The notes under the pieces: model-generated
What the model saw: only the letters and a program-made list of their open reading frames with translations
The model's database searches: none
Told to the model about the DNA's origin: nothing
Shown: one piece after another, positions 22,759 through 36,303 of the stretch
Position numbering within the stretch: the stretch's first letter is position 1
How the letters are laid out: each line of letters begins with the position of its first letter
Translations under genes and position numbers: made by a program
DNA from: Amblyomma americanum
Lineage: Eukaryota > Arthropoda > Arachnida > Ixodida > Ixodidae
Assembly (NCBI RefSeq): GCF_052857255.1
Contig: NW_027526486.1
Span: 1,364,001-1,428,000 of the forward strand
Direction of reading: 5' to 3'
Length of the DNA: 64,000 nucleotides

Positions 22759-24814
22759 GTTCTGTGAGAAAAAGTTTACACCTTTCTCTCGGTACTCTTC
22801 GACGACTTGTAAAATCGATGCTCGTGAATCTTGCTAGTTTCGATCTAAAACGATGTATCCCGTTGTTTTGAGCCGGAATACAAGTTTTCGCGCAGTTCTG
22901 AGAGAAAAAGTTTGCACCTTTCTCTCGTCTACTCTTCGACGACTTGTAATATCGATACTCGAGAATCATGCTAGTTTCGATCTAAAACAATGTATCCCGT
23001 TGTTTTGAGCCGGAATACAAATTTTCGCGCAGTTCTGAGAGAAAACGTTTACACCTTTCTCTCGTCTACTCTTCGACGACTTGTAAAATCGATGCTCGTG
23101 AATCTTGCTAGTTTCGATCTAAAACGATGTATCCCGTTTTTTTGAGCCGGTATACAAGTTTTCGCGCAGTTCTGAGAGAAAAAGTTTACACCTTTCTCTC
23201 GTGTACTCTTCGACGACTTGTAAAATCGATGCTCGTGAATCTTGCTAGTTTCGATCTAAAACGATGTATCCCGTTGTTTTGAGCCGGAATACAAGTTTTC
23301 GCGCAGTTTTGAGAGAAAAAGTTTACACCTTTCTCTCGTGTACTCTTCGACGACTTCTAAAATCGATGCTCGTGAATCTTGCTAGTTTCGATCTAAAACG
23401 ATGTATCCCGTTGTTTTGAGCCGGAATACAAGTTTTCGCGCAGTTCTGAGAGAAAAAGTTTACACCTTTCTCTCGTGTACTCTTCGACGACTTGTAAAAT
23501 CGATACTCGAGAATCATGCTAGTTTCGATCTAAAACGATGTATCCCGTTGTTTTGAGCCGGAATACAAGTTTTCGCGCAGTTCTGAGAGAAAAAAGTTTA
23601 AACCTTTCTCTCTTCTACTCTTCGACGACTTGTAAAATCGATGCTCGTGAATCTTGCTAGTTTCAATTTAAAACGATGTATCCCGTTGTTTTGAGTCGGA
23701 ATACAAGTTTTCGCAGAGTTCTGAGAGAAAAAGTTTACACCTTTCTCTCGTCTACTCTTCGAAGACTTGTAAAATCGATGCTCGTGAATCTTGCTAGTTT
23801 CGATCTAAAACAATGTATCCCGTTGTTTTGAGCCGGAATACAAATTTTCGCGCAGTTCTGAGAGAAAACGTTTACACCTTTCTCTCGTCTACTCTTCGAC
23901 GACTGGTAAAATCGATGCTCGTGAATCTTGCTAGTTTCAATTTAAAACGATGTATCCCGTTGTTTTGAGCCGGAATAAAAGTTTTCGCAGAGTTCTGAGA
24001 GAAAAAGTTTACACCTTTCTCTCGTCTACTCTTCGAAGACTTGTAAAATCGATGCTCGTGAATCTTGCTAGTTTCGATCTAAAACGATGTATCCCGTTGT
24101 TTTGAGCCGGAATACAAGTTTTCGCGCAGTTTTGAGAGAAAAAGTTTACACCTTTCTCTCGTGTACTCTTCGACGACTTCTAAAATCGATGCTCGTGAAT
24201 CTTGCTAGTTTCGATCTAAAACGATGTATCCCGTTGTTTTGAGCCGGAATACAAGTTTTCGCGCAGTTCTGAGAGAAAAAGTTTACACCTTTCTCTCGTG
24301 TACTCTTCGACGACTTGTAAAATCGATACTCGAGAATCATGCTAGTTTCGATCTAAAACGATGTATCCCGTTGTTTTGAGCCGGAATACAAGTTTTGGCG
24401 CAGTTCTGAGAGAAAAAGTTTACACCTTTCTCTCGTGTACTCTTCGACGACTTGTAAAATCGATACTCGAGAATCATGCTAGTTTCGATCTAAAACGATG
24501 TATCCCGTTGTTTTGAGCCGGAATACAAGTTTTCGCGCAGTTCTGAGAGAAAAAAGTTTACACCTTTCTCTCGTGTACTCTTCGACGACTTGTAAAATCG
24601 ATGCTCGTGAATCTTGCTAGTTTCGATCTACAACGATGTATCCCGTTGTTTTGAGCTGGAATAGAAGTTTTGGCGCAGTTCTGAGAGAAAAAGTTTACAA
24701 CTTTCTCTCGTCTACTTTTCGAGGACTTGTAAAATCGATTCTCGTGAATCTTGCTAGTTTTGACCTAAAACGATGTATCCCGTTTTTTTGAGCCGGTATA
24801 CAAGTTTTCGCGCA
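22759..24814 (+). repeat. Higher-order repeat B2, 15 monomers (2056 bp)
   Basis: It runs from the second to the third GTTCTGTGAG monomer. Private markers shared with the next unit are TTGTAATATCG (22,947 and 25,003, offset 2056), CTCTCTTCTAC (23,609 and 25,528, offset 1919) and GACTGGTAAAATC (near 23,903 and 25,822). The offset falls by 137 because the next unit lacks one ATACTCGAG monomer. Confidence 0.7.
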
Positions 24815-26596
24815 GTTCTGTGAGAAAAAGTTTACACCTTTCTCTCGGTACTCTTCGACGACTTGTAAAATCGATGCTCGTGAATCTTGCTAGTTTCGAT
24901 CTAAAACGATGTATCCCGTTGTTTTGAGCCGGAATACAAGTTTTCGCGCAGTTCTGAGAGAAAAAGTTTGCACCTTTCTCTCGTCTACTCTTCGACGACT
25001 TGTAATATCGATACTCGAGAATCATGCTAGTTTCGATCTAAAACAATGTATCCCGTTGTTTTGAGCCGGAATACAAATTTTCGCGCAGTTCTGAGAGAAA
25101 ACGTTTACACCTTTCTCTCGTCTACTCTTCGACGACTTGTATAATCGATGCTCGTGAATCTTGCTAGTTTCGATCTAAAACGATGTATCCCGTTTTTTTG
25201 AGCCGGTATACAAGTTTTCGCGCAGTTCTGAGAGAAAAAGTTTACACCTTTCTCTCGTGTACTCTTCGACGACTTGTAAAATCGATGCTCGTGAATCTTG
25301 CTAGTTTCGATCTAAAACGATGTATCCCGTTGTTTTGAGCCGGAATACAAGTTTTCGCGCAGTTTTGAGAGAAAAAGTTTACACCTTTCTCTCGTGTACT
25401 CTTCGACGACTTCTAAAATCGATGCTCGTGAATCTTGCTAGTTTCGATCTAAAACGATGTATCCCGTTGTTTTGAGCCGGAATACAAGTTTTCGCGCAGT
25501 TCTGAGAGAAAAAAGTTTAAACCTTTCTCTCTTCTACTCTTCGACGACTTGTAAAATCGATGCTCGTGAATCTTGCTAGTTTCAATTTAAAACGATGTAT
25601 CCCGTTGTTTTGAGTCGGAATACAAGTTTTCGCAGAGTTCTGAGAGAAAAAGTTTACACCTTTCTCTCGTCTACTCTTCGAAGACTTGTAAAATCGATGC
25701 TCGTGAATCTTGCTAGTTTCGATCTAAAACAATGTATCCCGTTGTTTTGAGCCGGAATACAAATTTTCGCGCAGTTCTGAGAGAAAACGTTTACACCTTT
25801 CTCTCGTCTACTCTTCGACGACTGGTAAAATCGATGCTCGTGAATCTTGCTAGTTTCAATTTAAAACGATGTATCCCGTTGTTTTGAGCCGGAATAAAAG
25901 TTTTCGCAGAGTTCTGAGAGAAAAAGTTTACACCTTTCTCTCGTCTACTCTTCGAAGACTTGTAAAATCGATGCTCGTGAATCTTGCTAGTTTCGATCTA
26001 AAACGATGTATCCCGTTGTTTTGAGCCGGAATACAAGTTTTCGCGCAGTTTTGAGAGAAAAAGTTTACACCTTTCTCTCGTGTACTCTTCGACGACTTCT
26101 AAAATCGATGCTCGTGAATCTTGCTAGTTTCGATCTAAAACGATGTATCCCGTTGTTTTGAGCCGGAATACAAGTTTTCGCGCAGTTCTGAGAGAAAAAG
26201 TTTACACCTTTCTCTCGTGTACTCTTCGACGACTTGTAAAATCGATACTCGAGAATCATGCTAGTTTCGATCTAAAACGATGTATCCCGTTGTTTTGAGC
26301 CGGAATACAAGTTTTCGCGCAGTTCTGAGAGAAAAAAGTTTACACCTTTCTCTCGTGTACTCTTCGACGACTTGTAAAATCGATGCTCGTGAATCTTGCT
26401 AGTTTCGATCTACAACGATGTATCCCGTTGTTTTGAGCTGGAATAGAAGTTTTGGCGCAGTTCTGAGAGAAAACGTTTACACCTTTCTCTCGTCTACTTT
26501 TCGAGGACTTGTAAAATCGATTCTCGTGAATCTTGCTAGTTTTGACCTAAAACGATGTATCCCGTTTTTTTGAGCCGGTATACAAGTTTTCGCGCA
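24815..26596 (+). repeat. Higher-order repeat B3, 13 monomers (1782 bp)
   Basis: It runs from the third to the fourth GTTCTGTGAG monomer and is a tandem copy of B2 that has lost two monomers. It keeps the TTGTAATATCG, CTCTCTTCTAC and GACTGGTAAAATC variants of B2. A private TTGTATAATCG occurs near 25,140. The last B marker monomer starts at 26,597. Confidence 0.7.
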
Positions 26597-27670
26597 GTTC
26601 TGTGAGAAAAAGTTTACACCTTTCTCTCGGTACTCTTCGACGACTTGTAAAATCGATGCTCGTGAATCTTGCTAGTTTCGATCTAAAACGATGTATCCCG
26701 TTGTTTTGAGCCGGAATACAAGTTTTCGCGCAGTTCTGAGAGAAAAAGTTTACACCTTTCTCTCGTGTACTCTTCGACGACTTGTAAAATCGATGCTCGT
26801 GAATCTTGCTAGTTTCGATTTACAACGATGTATCTCGTTTTTTTGAGCCGGTATACAAGTTTTCGCGCAGTTCTGAGAGAAAAAGTTTACACCTTTCTCT
26901 CGTGTACTCTTCGACGACTTGTAAAATCGATGCTCGTGAATCTTGCTAGTTTCGATCTAAAGCGATGTATCCCGTTGTTTTGAGCCGGAATACAAGTTTT
27001 CGCGCAGTTTTGAGAGAAAAAGTTTACACCTTTCTCTCGTGTACTCTTCGACGACTTCTAAAATCGATCCTCGTGAATCTTGCTAGTTTCGATCTAAAAC
27101 GATGTATCCCGTTGTTTTGAGCCGGAATACAAGTTTTCGCGCAGTTCTGAGAGAAAAAGTTTACACCTTTCTCTCGTGTACTCTTCGACGACTTGTAAAA
27201 TCGATGCTCGTGAATCTTGCTAGTTTCGATCTAAAACGATGTATCCCGTTGTTTTGAGCCGGAATACAAGTTTTCGCGCAGTTTTGAGAGAAAAAGTTTA
27301 CACCTTTCTCTCGTGTACTCTTCGACGACTTCTAAAATCGATGCTCGTGAATCTTGCTAGTTTCGATCTAAAACGATGTATCCCGTTGTTTTGAGCCGGA
27401 ATACAAGTTTTCGCGCAGTTCTGAGAGAAAAAGTTTACACCTTTCTCTCGTGTACTCTTCGACGACTTGTAAAATCGATACTCGAGAATCATGCTAGTTT
27501 CCATCTAAAACGATGTATCCCGTTGTTTTGAGCCGGAATACAAGTTTTCGCGCAGTTCTGAGAGAAAAAGTTTACACCTTTCTCTCGTGTACTCTTCGAC
27601 GACTTGTAAAATCGATGCTCCTGAATCTTGCTAGTTTCGATCTAAAACGATGTATCCCGTTGTTTTGAGC
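26597..27670 (+). repeat. B-to-C transition with low-variant monomers
   Basis: After the last B marker the monomers are close to consensus. CAGTTTTGAG with GACTTCTAAAAT monomers recur at two-monomer (274-bp) spacing near 27,006 and 27,280. Private variants are GTATCTCG (about 26,831), TAAAGCGATG (about 26,959) and ATCGATCCTCG (about 27,066). TTTCCATC, a domain-C marker, first appears at about 27,499. Confidence 0.5.
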
Positions 27671-30160
27671 CAGAATACAAGTTTTCGCGCAGTTCTGAGA
27701 GAAAAAGTTTACACCTTTCTCTCGTCTACTCTTCGAAGACTTGTAAAATCGATGCCCGTGAATCTTGCTAGTTTCAATTTAAAACGATGTATCCCGTTGT
27801 TTTGAGCCGGAATACAAGTTTTCGCGCAGTTCTGAGAGAAAAAGTTTACACCTTTCTCTCGTGTACTCTTCGACGACTTGTAAAATCGATACTCGAGAAT
27901 CATGCTAGTTTCCATCTAAAACGATGTATCCCGTTGTTTTGAGCCGGAATACAAGTTTTCGCGCAGTTCTGAGAGAAAAAGTTTACACCTTTCTCTCGTC
28001 TACTCTTCGACGACTTGTAAAATCAATGCTCGTGAATCTTGCTAGTTTCGATCTACAACGATGTATCCCGTTGTTTTGAGCTGGAATAGAAGTTTTCGCG
28101 CAGTTCTGAGAGAAAAAGTTTACACCTTTCTCTCGTCTACTTTTCGAGGACTTGTAAAATCGATTCTCGTGAATCTTGCTAGTTTTGACCTAAAACGATG
28201 TATCCCGTTTTTTTGAGCCGGTATACAAGTTTTCGCGCAGTTCTGAGAGAAAAAGTTTACACCTTTCTCTCGTGTACTCTTCGACGACTTGTAAAATCGA
28301 TGCTCGTGAATTTTGCTAGTTTCGATCTAAAACGATGTATCCCGTTGTTTTGAGCCGGAATACAAGTTTTCGTGCAGTCCTGAGAGAAAACGTTTACACC
28401 TTTCTCTCGTCTACTCTTCGACGACTTGTAAAATCGATGCTCGTGAATCTTGCTAGTTTCGATCTAAAACGATGTATCCTGTTGTTTTGAGCCAGAATAC
28501 AAGTTTTCGCGCAGTTCTGAGAGAAAAAGTTTACACCTTTCTCTCGTCTACTCTTCGAAGACTTGTAAAATCGATGCCCGTGAATCTTGCTAGTTTCGAT
28601 TTAAAACGATGTATCCCGTTGTTTTGAGCCGGAATACAAGTTTTCGCGCAGTTCTGAGAGAAAAAGTTTACACCTTTCTCTCGTGTACTCTTCGACGACT
28701 TGTAAAATCGATACTCGTGAATCATGCTAGTTTCGATCTAAAACGATGTATCCCGTTGTTTTGAGCCGGAATACAAGTTTTCGCGCAGTTCTGAGAGAAA
28801 AAGTTTACACCTTTCTCTCGTGTACTCTTCGACGACTTGTAAAATCGATGCTCGTGAATCATGCTAGTTTCGATCTAAAACGATGTATCCCGTTGTTTTG
28901 AGCCGGAATACAAGTTTTCGCGCAGTTCTGAGAGAAAAGTTTACACCTTTCTCTCGTCTACTCTTCGACGACTTGTAAAATCGATGCTCGTGAATCTTGC
29001 TAGTTTCAATTTAAACCATGTATCCTGTTGTTTTGAGCCGGAATACAAGTTTTCGCAGAGTTCTGAGAGAAAATGTTTACACCTTTCTCTCGTCTACTCT
29101 TCGAAGACTTGTAAAATCGATGCTCGTGAATCTTGCTAGTTTCGATCTAAAACGATGTATCCCGTTGTTTTGGGCCGGAATACAAGTTTTCGCGCAGTTC
29201 TGAGAGAAAAAGTTTACACCTTTCTCTCGTCTACTCTTCGAAGACTTGTAAAATCGATGCCTGTGAATCTTGCTAGTTTCAATTTAAAACGATGTATCCC
29301 GTTGTTTTGAGCCGGAATACAAGTTTTCGCGCAGTTCTGAGAGAAAAAGTTTACACCTTTCTCTCGTGTACTCTTCGACGACTTGTAAAATCGATACTCG
29401 TGAATCATGCTAGTTTCCATCTAAAACGGTGTATCCCGTTGTTTTGAGCCGGAATACAAGTTTTCGCTCAGTTCTGAGAGAAAAAGTTTACACCTTTCTC
29501 TCGTCTACTCTTCGAAGACTTGTAAAATCGATGCTCGTGAATCTTGCTAGTTTCGATCTAAAACGATGTATCCCGTTGTTTTGAGCCGGAATACAAGTTT
29601 TGCGCAGTTTTGAGAGAAAAAGTTTAAACCTTTCTCTCGTGTACTCTTCGACGACTTTTAAAATTGATGCTCGTGAATCTTGCTAGTTTGGATCTAAAAC
29701 GATGTATCCCGTTGTTTTGAGCCGGAATACAAGTTTTCGTGCAGTTCTGAGAGAAAAAGTTTACACCTTTCTCTCGTCTACTCTTCGACGACTTGTAAAA
29801 TCGATGCTCGTGAATCTTGCTAGTTTCGATCTAAAACGATGTATCCCGTTGTTTTGAGCCGGAATACAAGTTTTCGCGCAGTTCTGAGAGAAAAAGTTTA
29901 CACCTTTCTCTCGTCTACTCTTCGAAGACTTGTAAAATCGATGCCCGTGAATCTTGCTAGTTTCGATCTAAAACGATGTATCCCGTTGTTTTGAGCCGGA
30001 ATACAAGTTTTCGCGCAGTTCTGAGAGAAAAAGTTTACACCTTTCTCTCGTGTACTCTTCGACGACTTGTAAAATCGATACTCGAGAATCATGCTAGTTT
30101 CGATCTAAAACGATGTATCCCGTTGTTTTGAGCCGGAATAAAAGTTTTCGCGCAGTTCTG
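27670..30160 (+). repeat. Domain C duplication Q, left copy (about 2.5 kb)
   Basis: It matches 32,465-34,955 with offset 4793, becoming 4794 after a 1-bp loss near 29,016 (TTTAAACCATG for TTTAAAACGATG). Markers are TGCCCGTG, TTTCCATC, ATCAATGCTCG, GAATTTTGC, CAGTCCTGAG, the GAGAGAAAAGTTT shortened A-tract, AAAATGTTT, TGGGCCGG, GCCTGTG, CGCTCAG and TTTTGCGCAG. It ends where the GGAATAAAAG monomer is followed by a six-A tract. Confidence 0.7.
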
Positions 30161-30169
30161 AGAGAAAAA

Positions 30170-32690
30170 AGTTTACACCTTTCTCTCGTCTACTCTTCGA
30201 CGACTTGTAAAATCAATGCTCGTGAATCTTGCTAGTTTTGACCTAAAACGATGTATCCCGTTTTTTTGAGCCGGTATACAAGTTTTCGCGCAGTTCAGAG
30301 AGAAAAAGTTTACACCTTTCTCTCGTGTACTCTTCGACGACTTGTAAAATCGATGCTCGTGAATTTTGCTAGTTTCGATCTAAAACGATGTATCCCGTTG
30401 TTTTGAGCCGGAATACAAGTTTTCGTGCAGTCCTGAGAGAAAACGTTTACACCTTTCTCTCGTCTACTCTTCGACGACTTGTAAAATCGATGCTCGTGAA
30501 TCTTGCTAGTTTCGATCTAAAACGATGTATCCTGTTGTTTTGAGCCAGAATACAAGTTTTCGCGCAGTTCTGAGAGAAAAAGTTTACACCTTTCTCTCGT
30601 CTACTCTTCGAAGACTTGTAAAATCGATGCCCGTGAATCTTGCTAGTTTCGATTTAAAACGATGTATCCCGTTGTTTTGAGCCGGAATACAAGTTTTCGC
30701 GCAGTTCTGAGAGAAAAAGTTTACACCTTTCTCTCGTGTACTCTTCGACGACTTGTAAAATCGATACTCGTGAATCATGCTAGTTTCGATCTAAAACGAT
30801 GTATCCCGTTGTTTTGAGCCGGAATACAAGTTTTCGCGCAGTTCTGAGAGAAAAAGTTTACACCTTTCTCTCGTGTACTCTTCGACGACTTGTAAAATCG
30901 ATGCTCGTGAATCATGCTAGTTTCGATCTAAAACGATGTATCCCGTTGTTTTGAGCCGGAATACAAGTTTTCGCGCAGTTCTGAGAGAAAAAGTTTACAC
31001 CTTTCTCTCGTGTATTCTTCGACGACTTGTAAAATCGATACTCGAGAATCATGCTAGTTTCGATCTAAAACGATGTATCCCGTTGTTTTGAGCCGGAATA
31101 AAAGTTTTCGCGCAGTTCTGAGAGAAAAAAGTTTACACCTTTCTCTCGTGTACTCTTCGACGACTTGTAAAATCGATGCTCGTGAATTATGCTAGTTTCG
31201 ATCTAAAACGATGTATCCCGTTGTTTTGAGCCGGAATACAAGTTTTCGCGCAGTTCTTAGAGAAAAAGTTTACACCTTTCTCTCGTCTACTCTTCGACGA
31301 CTTGTAAAATCGATGCTCGTGAATCTTGCTAGTTTCAATTTAAAACGATGTATCCCGTTGTTTTGTGCCGGAATACAAGTTTTCGCGCAGTTCTGAGAGA
31401 AAAAGTTTGCACCTTTCTCTCGTCTACTCTTCGACGACTTGTAAAATCAATGCTCGTGAATCTTGCTAGTTTTGACCTAAAACGATGTATCCCGTTTTTT
31501 TGAGCCGGTATACAAGTTTTCGCGCAGTTCAGAGAGAAAAAGTTTACACCTTTCTCTCGTGTACTCTTCGACGACTTGTAAAATCGATGCTCGTGAATTT
31601 TGCTAGTTTCGATCTAAAACGATGTATCCCGTTGTTTTGAGCCGGAATACAAGTTTTCGTGCAGTCCTGAGAGAAAACGTTTACACCTTTCTCTCGTCTA
31701 CTCTTCGACGACTTGTAAAATCGATGCTCGTGAATCTTGCTAGTTTCGATCTAAAACGATGTATCCTGTTGTTTTGAGCCAGAATACAAGTTTTCGCGCA
31801 GTTCTGAGAGAAAAAGTTTACACCTTTCTCTCGTCTACTCTTCGAAGACTTGTAAAATCGATGCCCGTGAATCTTGCTAGTTTCGATTTAAAACGATGTA
31901 TCCCGTTGTTTTGAGCCGGAATACAAGTTTTCGCGCAGTTCTGAGAGAAAAAGTTTACACCTTTCTCTCGTGTACTCTTCGACGACTTGTAAAATCGATA
32001 CTCGTGAATCATGCTAGTTTCGATCTAAAACGATGTATCCCGTTGTTTTGAGCCGGAATACAAGTTTTCGCGCAGTTCTGAGAGAAAAAGTTTACACCTT
32101 TCTCTCGTGTACTCTTCGACGACTTGTAAAATCGATGCTCGTGAATCATGCTAGTTTCGATCTAAAACGATGTATCCCGTTGTTTTGAGCCGGAATACAA
32201 GTTTTCGCGCAGTTCTGAGAGAAAAGTTTACACCTTTCTCTCGTCTACTCTTCGACGACTTGTAAAATCGATGCTCGTGAATCTTGCTAGTTTCAATTTA
32301 AAACGATGTATCCCGTTGTTTTGAGCCGGAATACAAGTTTTCGCAGAGTTCTGAGAGAAAATGTTTACACCTTTCTCTCGTCTACTCTTCGAAGACTTGT
32401 AAAATCGATGCTCGTGAATCTTGCTAGTTTCGATCTAAAACGATGTATCCCGTTGTTTTGGGCCGGAATACAAGTTTTCGCGCAGTTCTGAGAGAAAAAG
32501 TTTACACCTTTCTCTCGTCTACTCTTCGAAGACTTGTAAAATCGATGCCCGTGAATCTTGCTAGTTTCAATTTAAAACGATGTATCCCGTTGTTTTGAGC
32601 CGGAATACAAGTTTTCGCGCAGTTCTGAGAGAAAAAGTTTACACCTTTCTCTCGTGTACTCTTCGACGACTTGTAAAATCGATACTCGAG
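30170..32690 (+). repeat. Domain C duplication R, left copy (about 2.5 kb)
   Basis: It matches 36,606-39,126 at a constant offset of 6436 bp. Checked markers include AATCAATGCTCG (30,211 and 36,647), TATTCTTCG (31,012 and 37,448) and the AAAATGTTT/TGGGCCGG pair. A nested 9-monomer tandem is carried inside both copies, so the tandem step came before the larger duplication. A difference near the right end (ATACTCGAGAATC here, ATACTCGTGAATC at 39,120) marks the limit or a later change. Confidence 0.65.
30211..31444 (+). repeat. 9-monomer tandem unit (1234 bp), first copy
   Basis: It is phased on AATCAATGCTCG, which recurs at 31,445. Order is TTTTGACC, T-run, CAGTTCAGAG, GAATTTTGC, CAGTCCTGAG, CCTGTTG with GAGCCAG, TGCCCGTG with TTTCGATTTAAAAC, ATACTCGTG, TATTCTTCG, GGAATAAAAG, GAATTATGC and GTTCTTAGAG with TTGTGCCGG. 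The second copy (31,445 to about 32,220) is partial. It diverges before the TATTCTTCG monomer, where a GAGAGAAAAGTTT monomer takes over. Confidence 0.7.
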
Positions 32691-34955
32691 AATCATGCTA
32701 GTTTCCATCTAAAACGATGTATCCCGTTGTTTTGAGCCGGAATACAAGTTTTCGCGCAGTTCTGAGAGAAAAAGTTTACACCTTTCTCTCGTCTACTCTT
32801 CGACGACTTGTAAAATCAATGCTCGTGAATCTTGCTAGTTTCGATCTACAACGATGTATCCCGTTGTTTTGAGCTGGAATAGAAGTTTTCGCGCAGTTCT
32901 GAGAGAAAAAGTTTACACCTTTCTCTCGTCTACTTTTCGAGGACTTGTAAAATCGATTCTCGTGAATCTTGCTAGTTTTGACCTAAAACGATGTATCCCG
33001 TTTTTTTGAGCCGGTATACAAGTTTTCGCGCAGTTCTGAGAGAAAAAGTTTACACCTTTCTCTCGTGTACTCTTCGACGACTTGTAAAATCGATGCTCGT
33101 GAATTTTGCTAGTTTCGATCTAAAACGATGTATCCCGTTGTTTTGAGCCGGAATACAAGTTTTCGTGCAGTCCTGAGAGAAAACGTTTACACCTTTCTCT
33201 CGTCTACTCTTCGACGACTTGTAAAATCGATGCTCGTGAATCTTGCTAGTTTCGATCTAAAACGATGTATCCTGTTGTTTTGAGCCAGAATACAAGTTTT
33301 CGCGCAGTTCTGAGAGAAAAAGTTTACACCTTTCTCTCGTCTACTCTTCGAAGACTTGTAAAATCGATGCCCGTGAATCTTGCTAGTTTCGATTTAAAAC
33401 GATGTATCCCGTTGTTTTGAGCCGGAATACAAGTTTTCGCGCAGTTCTGAGAGAAAAAGTTTACACCTTTCTCTCGTGTACTCTTCGACGACTTGTAAAA
33501 TCGATACTCGTGAATCATGCTAGTTTCGATCTAAAACGATGTATCCCGTTGTTTTGAGCCGGAATACAAGTTTTCGCGCAGTTCTGAGAGAAAAAGTTTA
33601 CACCTTTCTCTCGTGTACTCTTCGACGACTTGTAAAATCGATGCTCGTGAATCATGCTAGTTTCGATCTAAAACGATGTATCCCGTTGTTTTGAGCCGGA
33701 ATACAAGTTTTCGCGCAGTTCTGAGAGAAAAGTTTACACCTTTCTCTCGTCTACTCTTCGACGACTTGTAAAATCGATGCTCGTGAATCTTGCTAGTTTC
33801 AATTTAAAACGATGTATCCTGTTGTTTTGAGCCGGAATACAAGTTTTCGCAGAGTTCTGAGAGAAAATGTTTACACCTTTCTCTCGTCTACTCTTCGAAG
33901 ACTTGTAAAATCGATGCTCGTGAATCTTGCTAGTTTCGATCTAAAACGATGTATCCCGTTGTTTTGGGCCGGAATACAAGTTTTCGCGCAGTTCTGAGAG
34001 AAAAAGTTTACACCTTTCTCTCGTCTACTCTTCGAAGACTTGTAAAATCGATGCCTGTGAATCTTGCTAGTTTCAATTTAAAACGATGTATCCCGTTGTT
34101 TTGAGCCGGAATACAAGTTTTCGCGCAGTTCTGAGAGAAAAAGTTTACACCTTTCTCTCGTGTACTCTTCGACGACTTGTAAAATCGATACTCGTGAATC
34201 ATGCTAGTTTCCATCTAAAACGGTGTATCCCGTTGTTTTGAGCCGGAATACAAGTTTTCGCTCAGTTCTGAGAGAAAAAGTTTACACCTTTCTCTCGTCT
34301 ACTCTTCGAAGACTTGTAAAATCGATGCTCGTGAATCTTGCTAGTTTCGATCTAAAACGATGTATCCCGTTGTTTTGAGCCGGAATACAAGTTTTGCGCA
34401 GTTTTGAGAGAAAAAGTTTAAACCTTTCTCTCGTGTACTCTTCGACGACTTTTAAAATTGATGCTCGTGAATCTTGCTAGTTTGGATCTAAAACGATGTA
34501 TCCCGTTGTTTTGAGCCGGAATACAAGTTTTCGTGCAGTTCTGAGAGAAAAAGTTTACACCTTTCTCTCGTCTACTCTTCGACGACTTGTAAAATCGATG
34601 CTCGTGAATCTTGCTAGTTTCGATCTAAAACGATGTATCCCGTTGTTTTGAGCCGGAATACAAGTTTTCGCGCAGTTCTGAGAGAAAAAGTTTACACCTT
34701 TCTCTCGTCTACTCTTCGAAGACTTGTAAAATCGATGCCCGTGAATCTTGCTAGTTTCGATCTAAAACGATGTATCCCGTTGTTTTGAGCCGGAATACAA
34801 GTTTTCGCGCAGTTCTGAGAGAAAAAGTTTACACCTTTCTCTCGTGTACTCTTCGACGACTTGTAAAATCGATACTCGAGAATCATGCTAGTTTCGATCT
34901 AAAACGATGTATCCCGTTGTTTTGAGCCGGAATAAAAGTTTTCGCGCAGTTCTGA
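32465..34955 (+). repeat. Domain C duplication Q, right copy (about 2.5 kb)
   Basis: This is the counterpart of 27,670-30,160. It overlaps the start of the larger segment (33,425 onward) that is repeated again 20,000 bp downstream. It retains AAAACGATG where the left copy has lost a base near 29,016. Confidence 0.7.
33568..34935 (+). repeat. 10-monomer tandem unit (1368 bp), first copy
   Basis: Its monomers recur 1368 bp downstream (34,936-36,303). The marker GTTTTGCGCAG, one base shorter than GTTTTCGCGCAG, sits at 34,391 and 35,759. Others are AAAATGTTT, TGGGCCGG, GCCTGTG, TTTCCATC with CGGTGTATCC, CGCTCAG, TTTTAAAATTG and TTTGGATC. The length is 2 bp short of ten monomers because of the short A-tract and the missing base in TTTTGCGCAG. 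Confidence 0.75.
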
Positions 34956-36303
34956 GAGAAAAAGTTTACACCTTTCTCTCGTGTACTCTTCGACGACTTG
35001 TAAAATCGATGCTCGTGAATCATGCTAGTTTCGATCTAAAACGATGTATCCCGTTGTTTTGAGCCGGAATACAAGTTTTCGCGCAGTTCTGAGAGAAAAG
35101 TTTACACCTTTCTCTCGTCTACTCTTCGACGACTTGTAAAATCGATGCTCGTGAATCTTGCTAGTTTCAATTTAAAACGATGTATCCTGTTGTTTTGAGC
35201 CGGAATACAAGTTTTCGCAGAGTTCTGAGAGAAAATGTTTACACCTTTCTCTCGTCTACTCTTCGAAGACTTGTAAAATCGATGCTCGTGAATCTTGCTA
35301 GTTTCGATCTAAAACGATGTATCCCGTTGTTTTGGGCCGGAATACAAGTTTTCGCGCAGTTCTGAGAGAAAAAGTTTACACCTTTCTCTCGTCTACTCTT
35401 CGAAGACTTGTAAAATCGATGCCTGTGAATCTTGCTAGTTTCAATTTAAAACGATGTATCCCGTTGTTTTGAGCCGGAATACAAGTTTTCGCGCAGTTCT
35501 GAGAGAAAAAGTTTACACCTTTCTCTCGTGTACTCTTCGACGACTTGTAAAATCGATACTCGTGAATCATGCTAGTTTCCATCTAAAACGGTGTATCCCG
35601 TTGTTTTGAGCCGGAATACAAGTTTTCGCTCAGTTCTGAGAGAAAAAGTTTACACCTTTCTCTCGTCTACTCTTCGAAGACTTGTAAAATCGATGCTCGT
35701 GAATCTTGCTAGTTTCGATCTAAAACGATGTATCCCGTTGTTTTGAGCCGGAATACAAGTTTTGCGCAGTTTTGAGAGAAAAAGTTTAAACCTTTCTCTC
35801 GTGTACTCTTCGACGACTTTTAAAATTGATGCTCGTGAATCTTGCTAGTTTGGATCTAAAACGATGTATCCCGTTGTTTTGAGCCGGAATACAAGTTTTC
35901 GTGCAGTTCTGAGAGAAAAAGTTTACACCTTTCTCTCGTCTACTCTTCGACGACTTGTAAAATCGATGCTCGTGAATCTTGCTAGTTTCGATCTAAAACG
36001 ATGTATCCCGTTGTTTTGAGCCGGAATACAAGTTTTCGCGCAGTTCTGAGAGAAAAAGTTTACACCTTTCTCTCGTCTACTCTTCGAAGACTTGTAAAAT
36101 CGATGCCCGTGAATCTTGCTAGTTTCGATCTAAAACGATGTATCCCGTTGTTTTGAGCCGGAATACAAGTTTTCGCGCAGTTCTGAGAGAAAAAGTTTAC
36201 ACCTTTCTCTCGTGTACTCTTCGACGACTTGTAAAATCGATACTCGAGAATCATGCTAGTTTCGATCTAAAACGATGTATCCCGTTGTTTTGAGCCGGAA
36301 TAA
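34936..36303 (+). repeat. 10-monomer tandem unit (1368 bp), second copy
   Basis: This is the direct tandem copy of 33,568-34,935 with the same ordered markers. The start lies in a GGAATAAAAG monomer and the end in the next GGAATAAAAG monomer. After it the array switches into the six-A, GAATTATGC, GTTCTTAGAG series of the 9-monomer unit. Confidence 0.75.
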
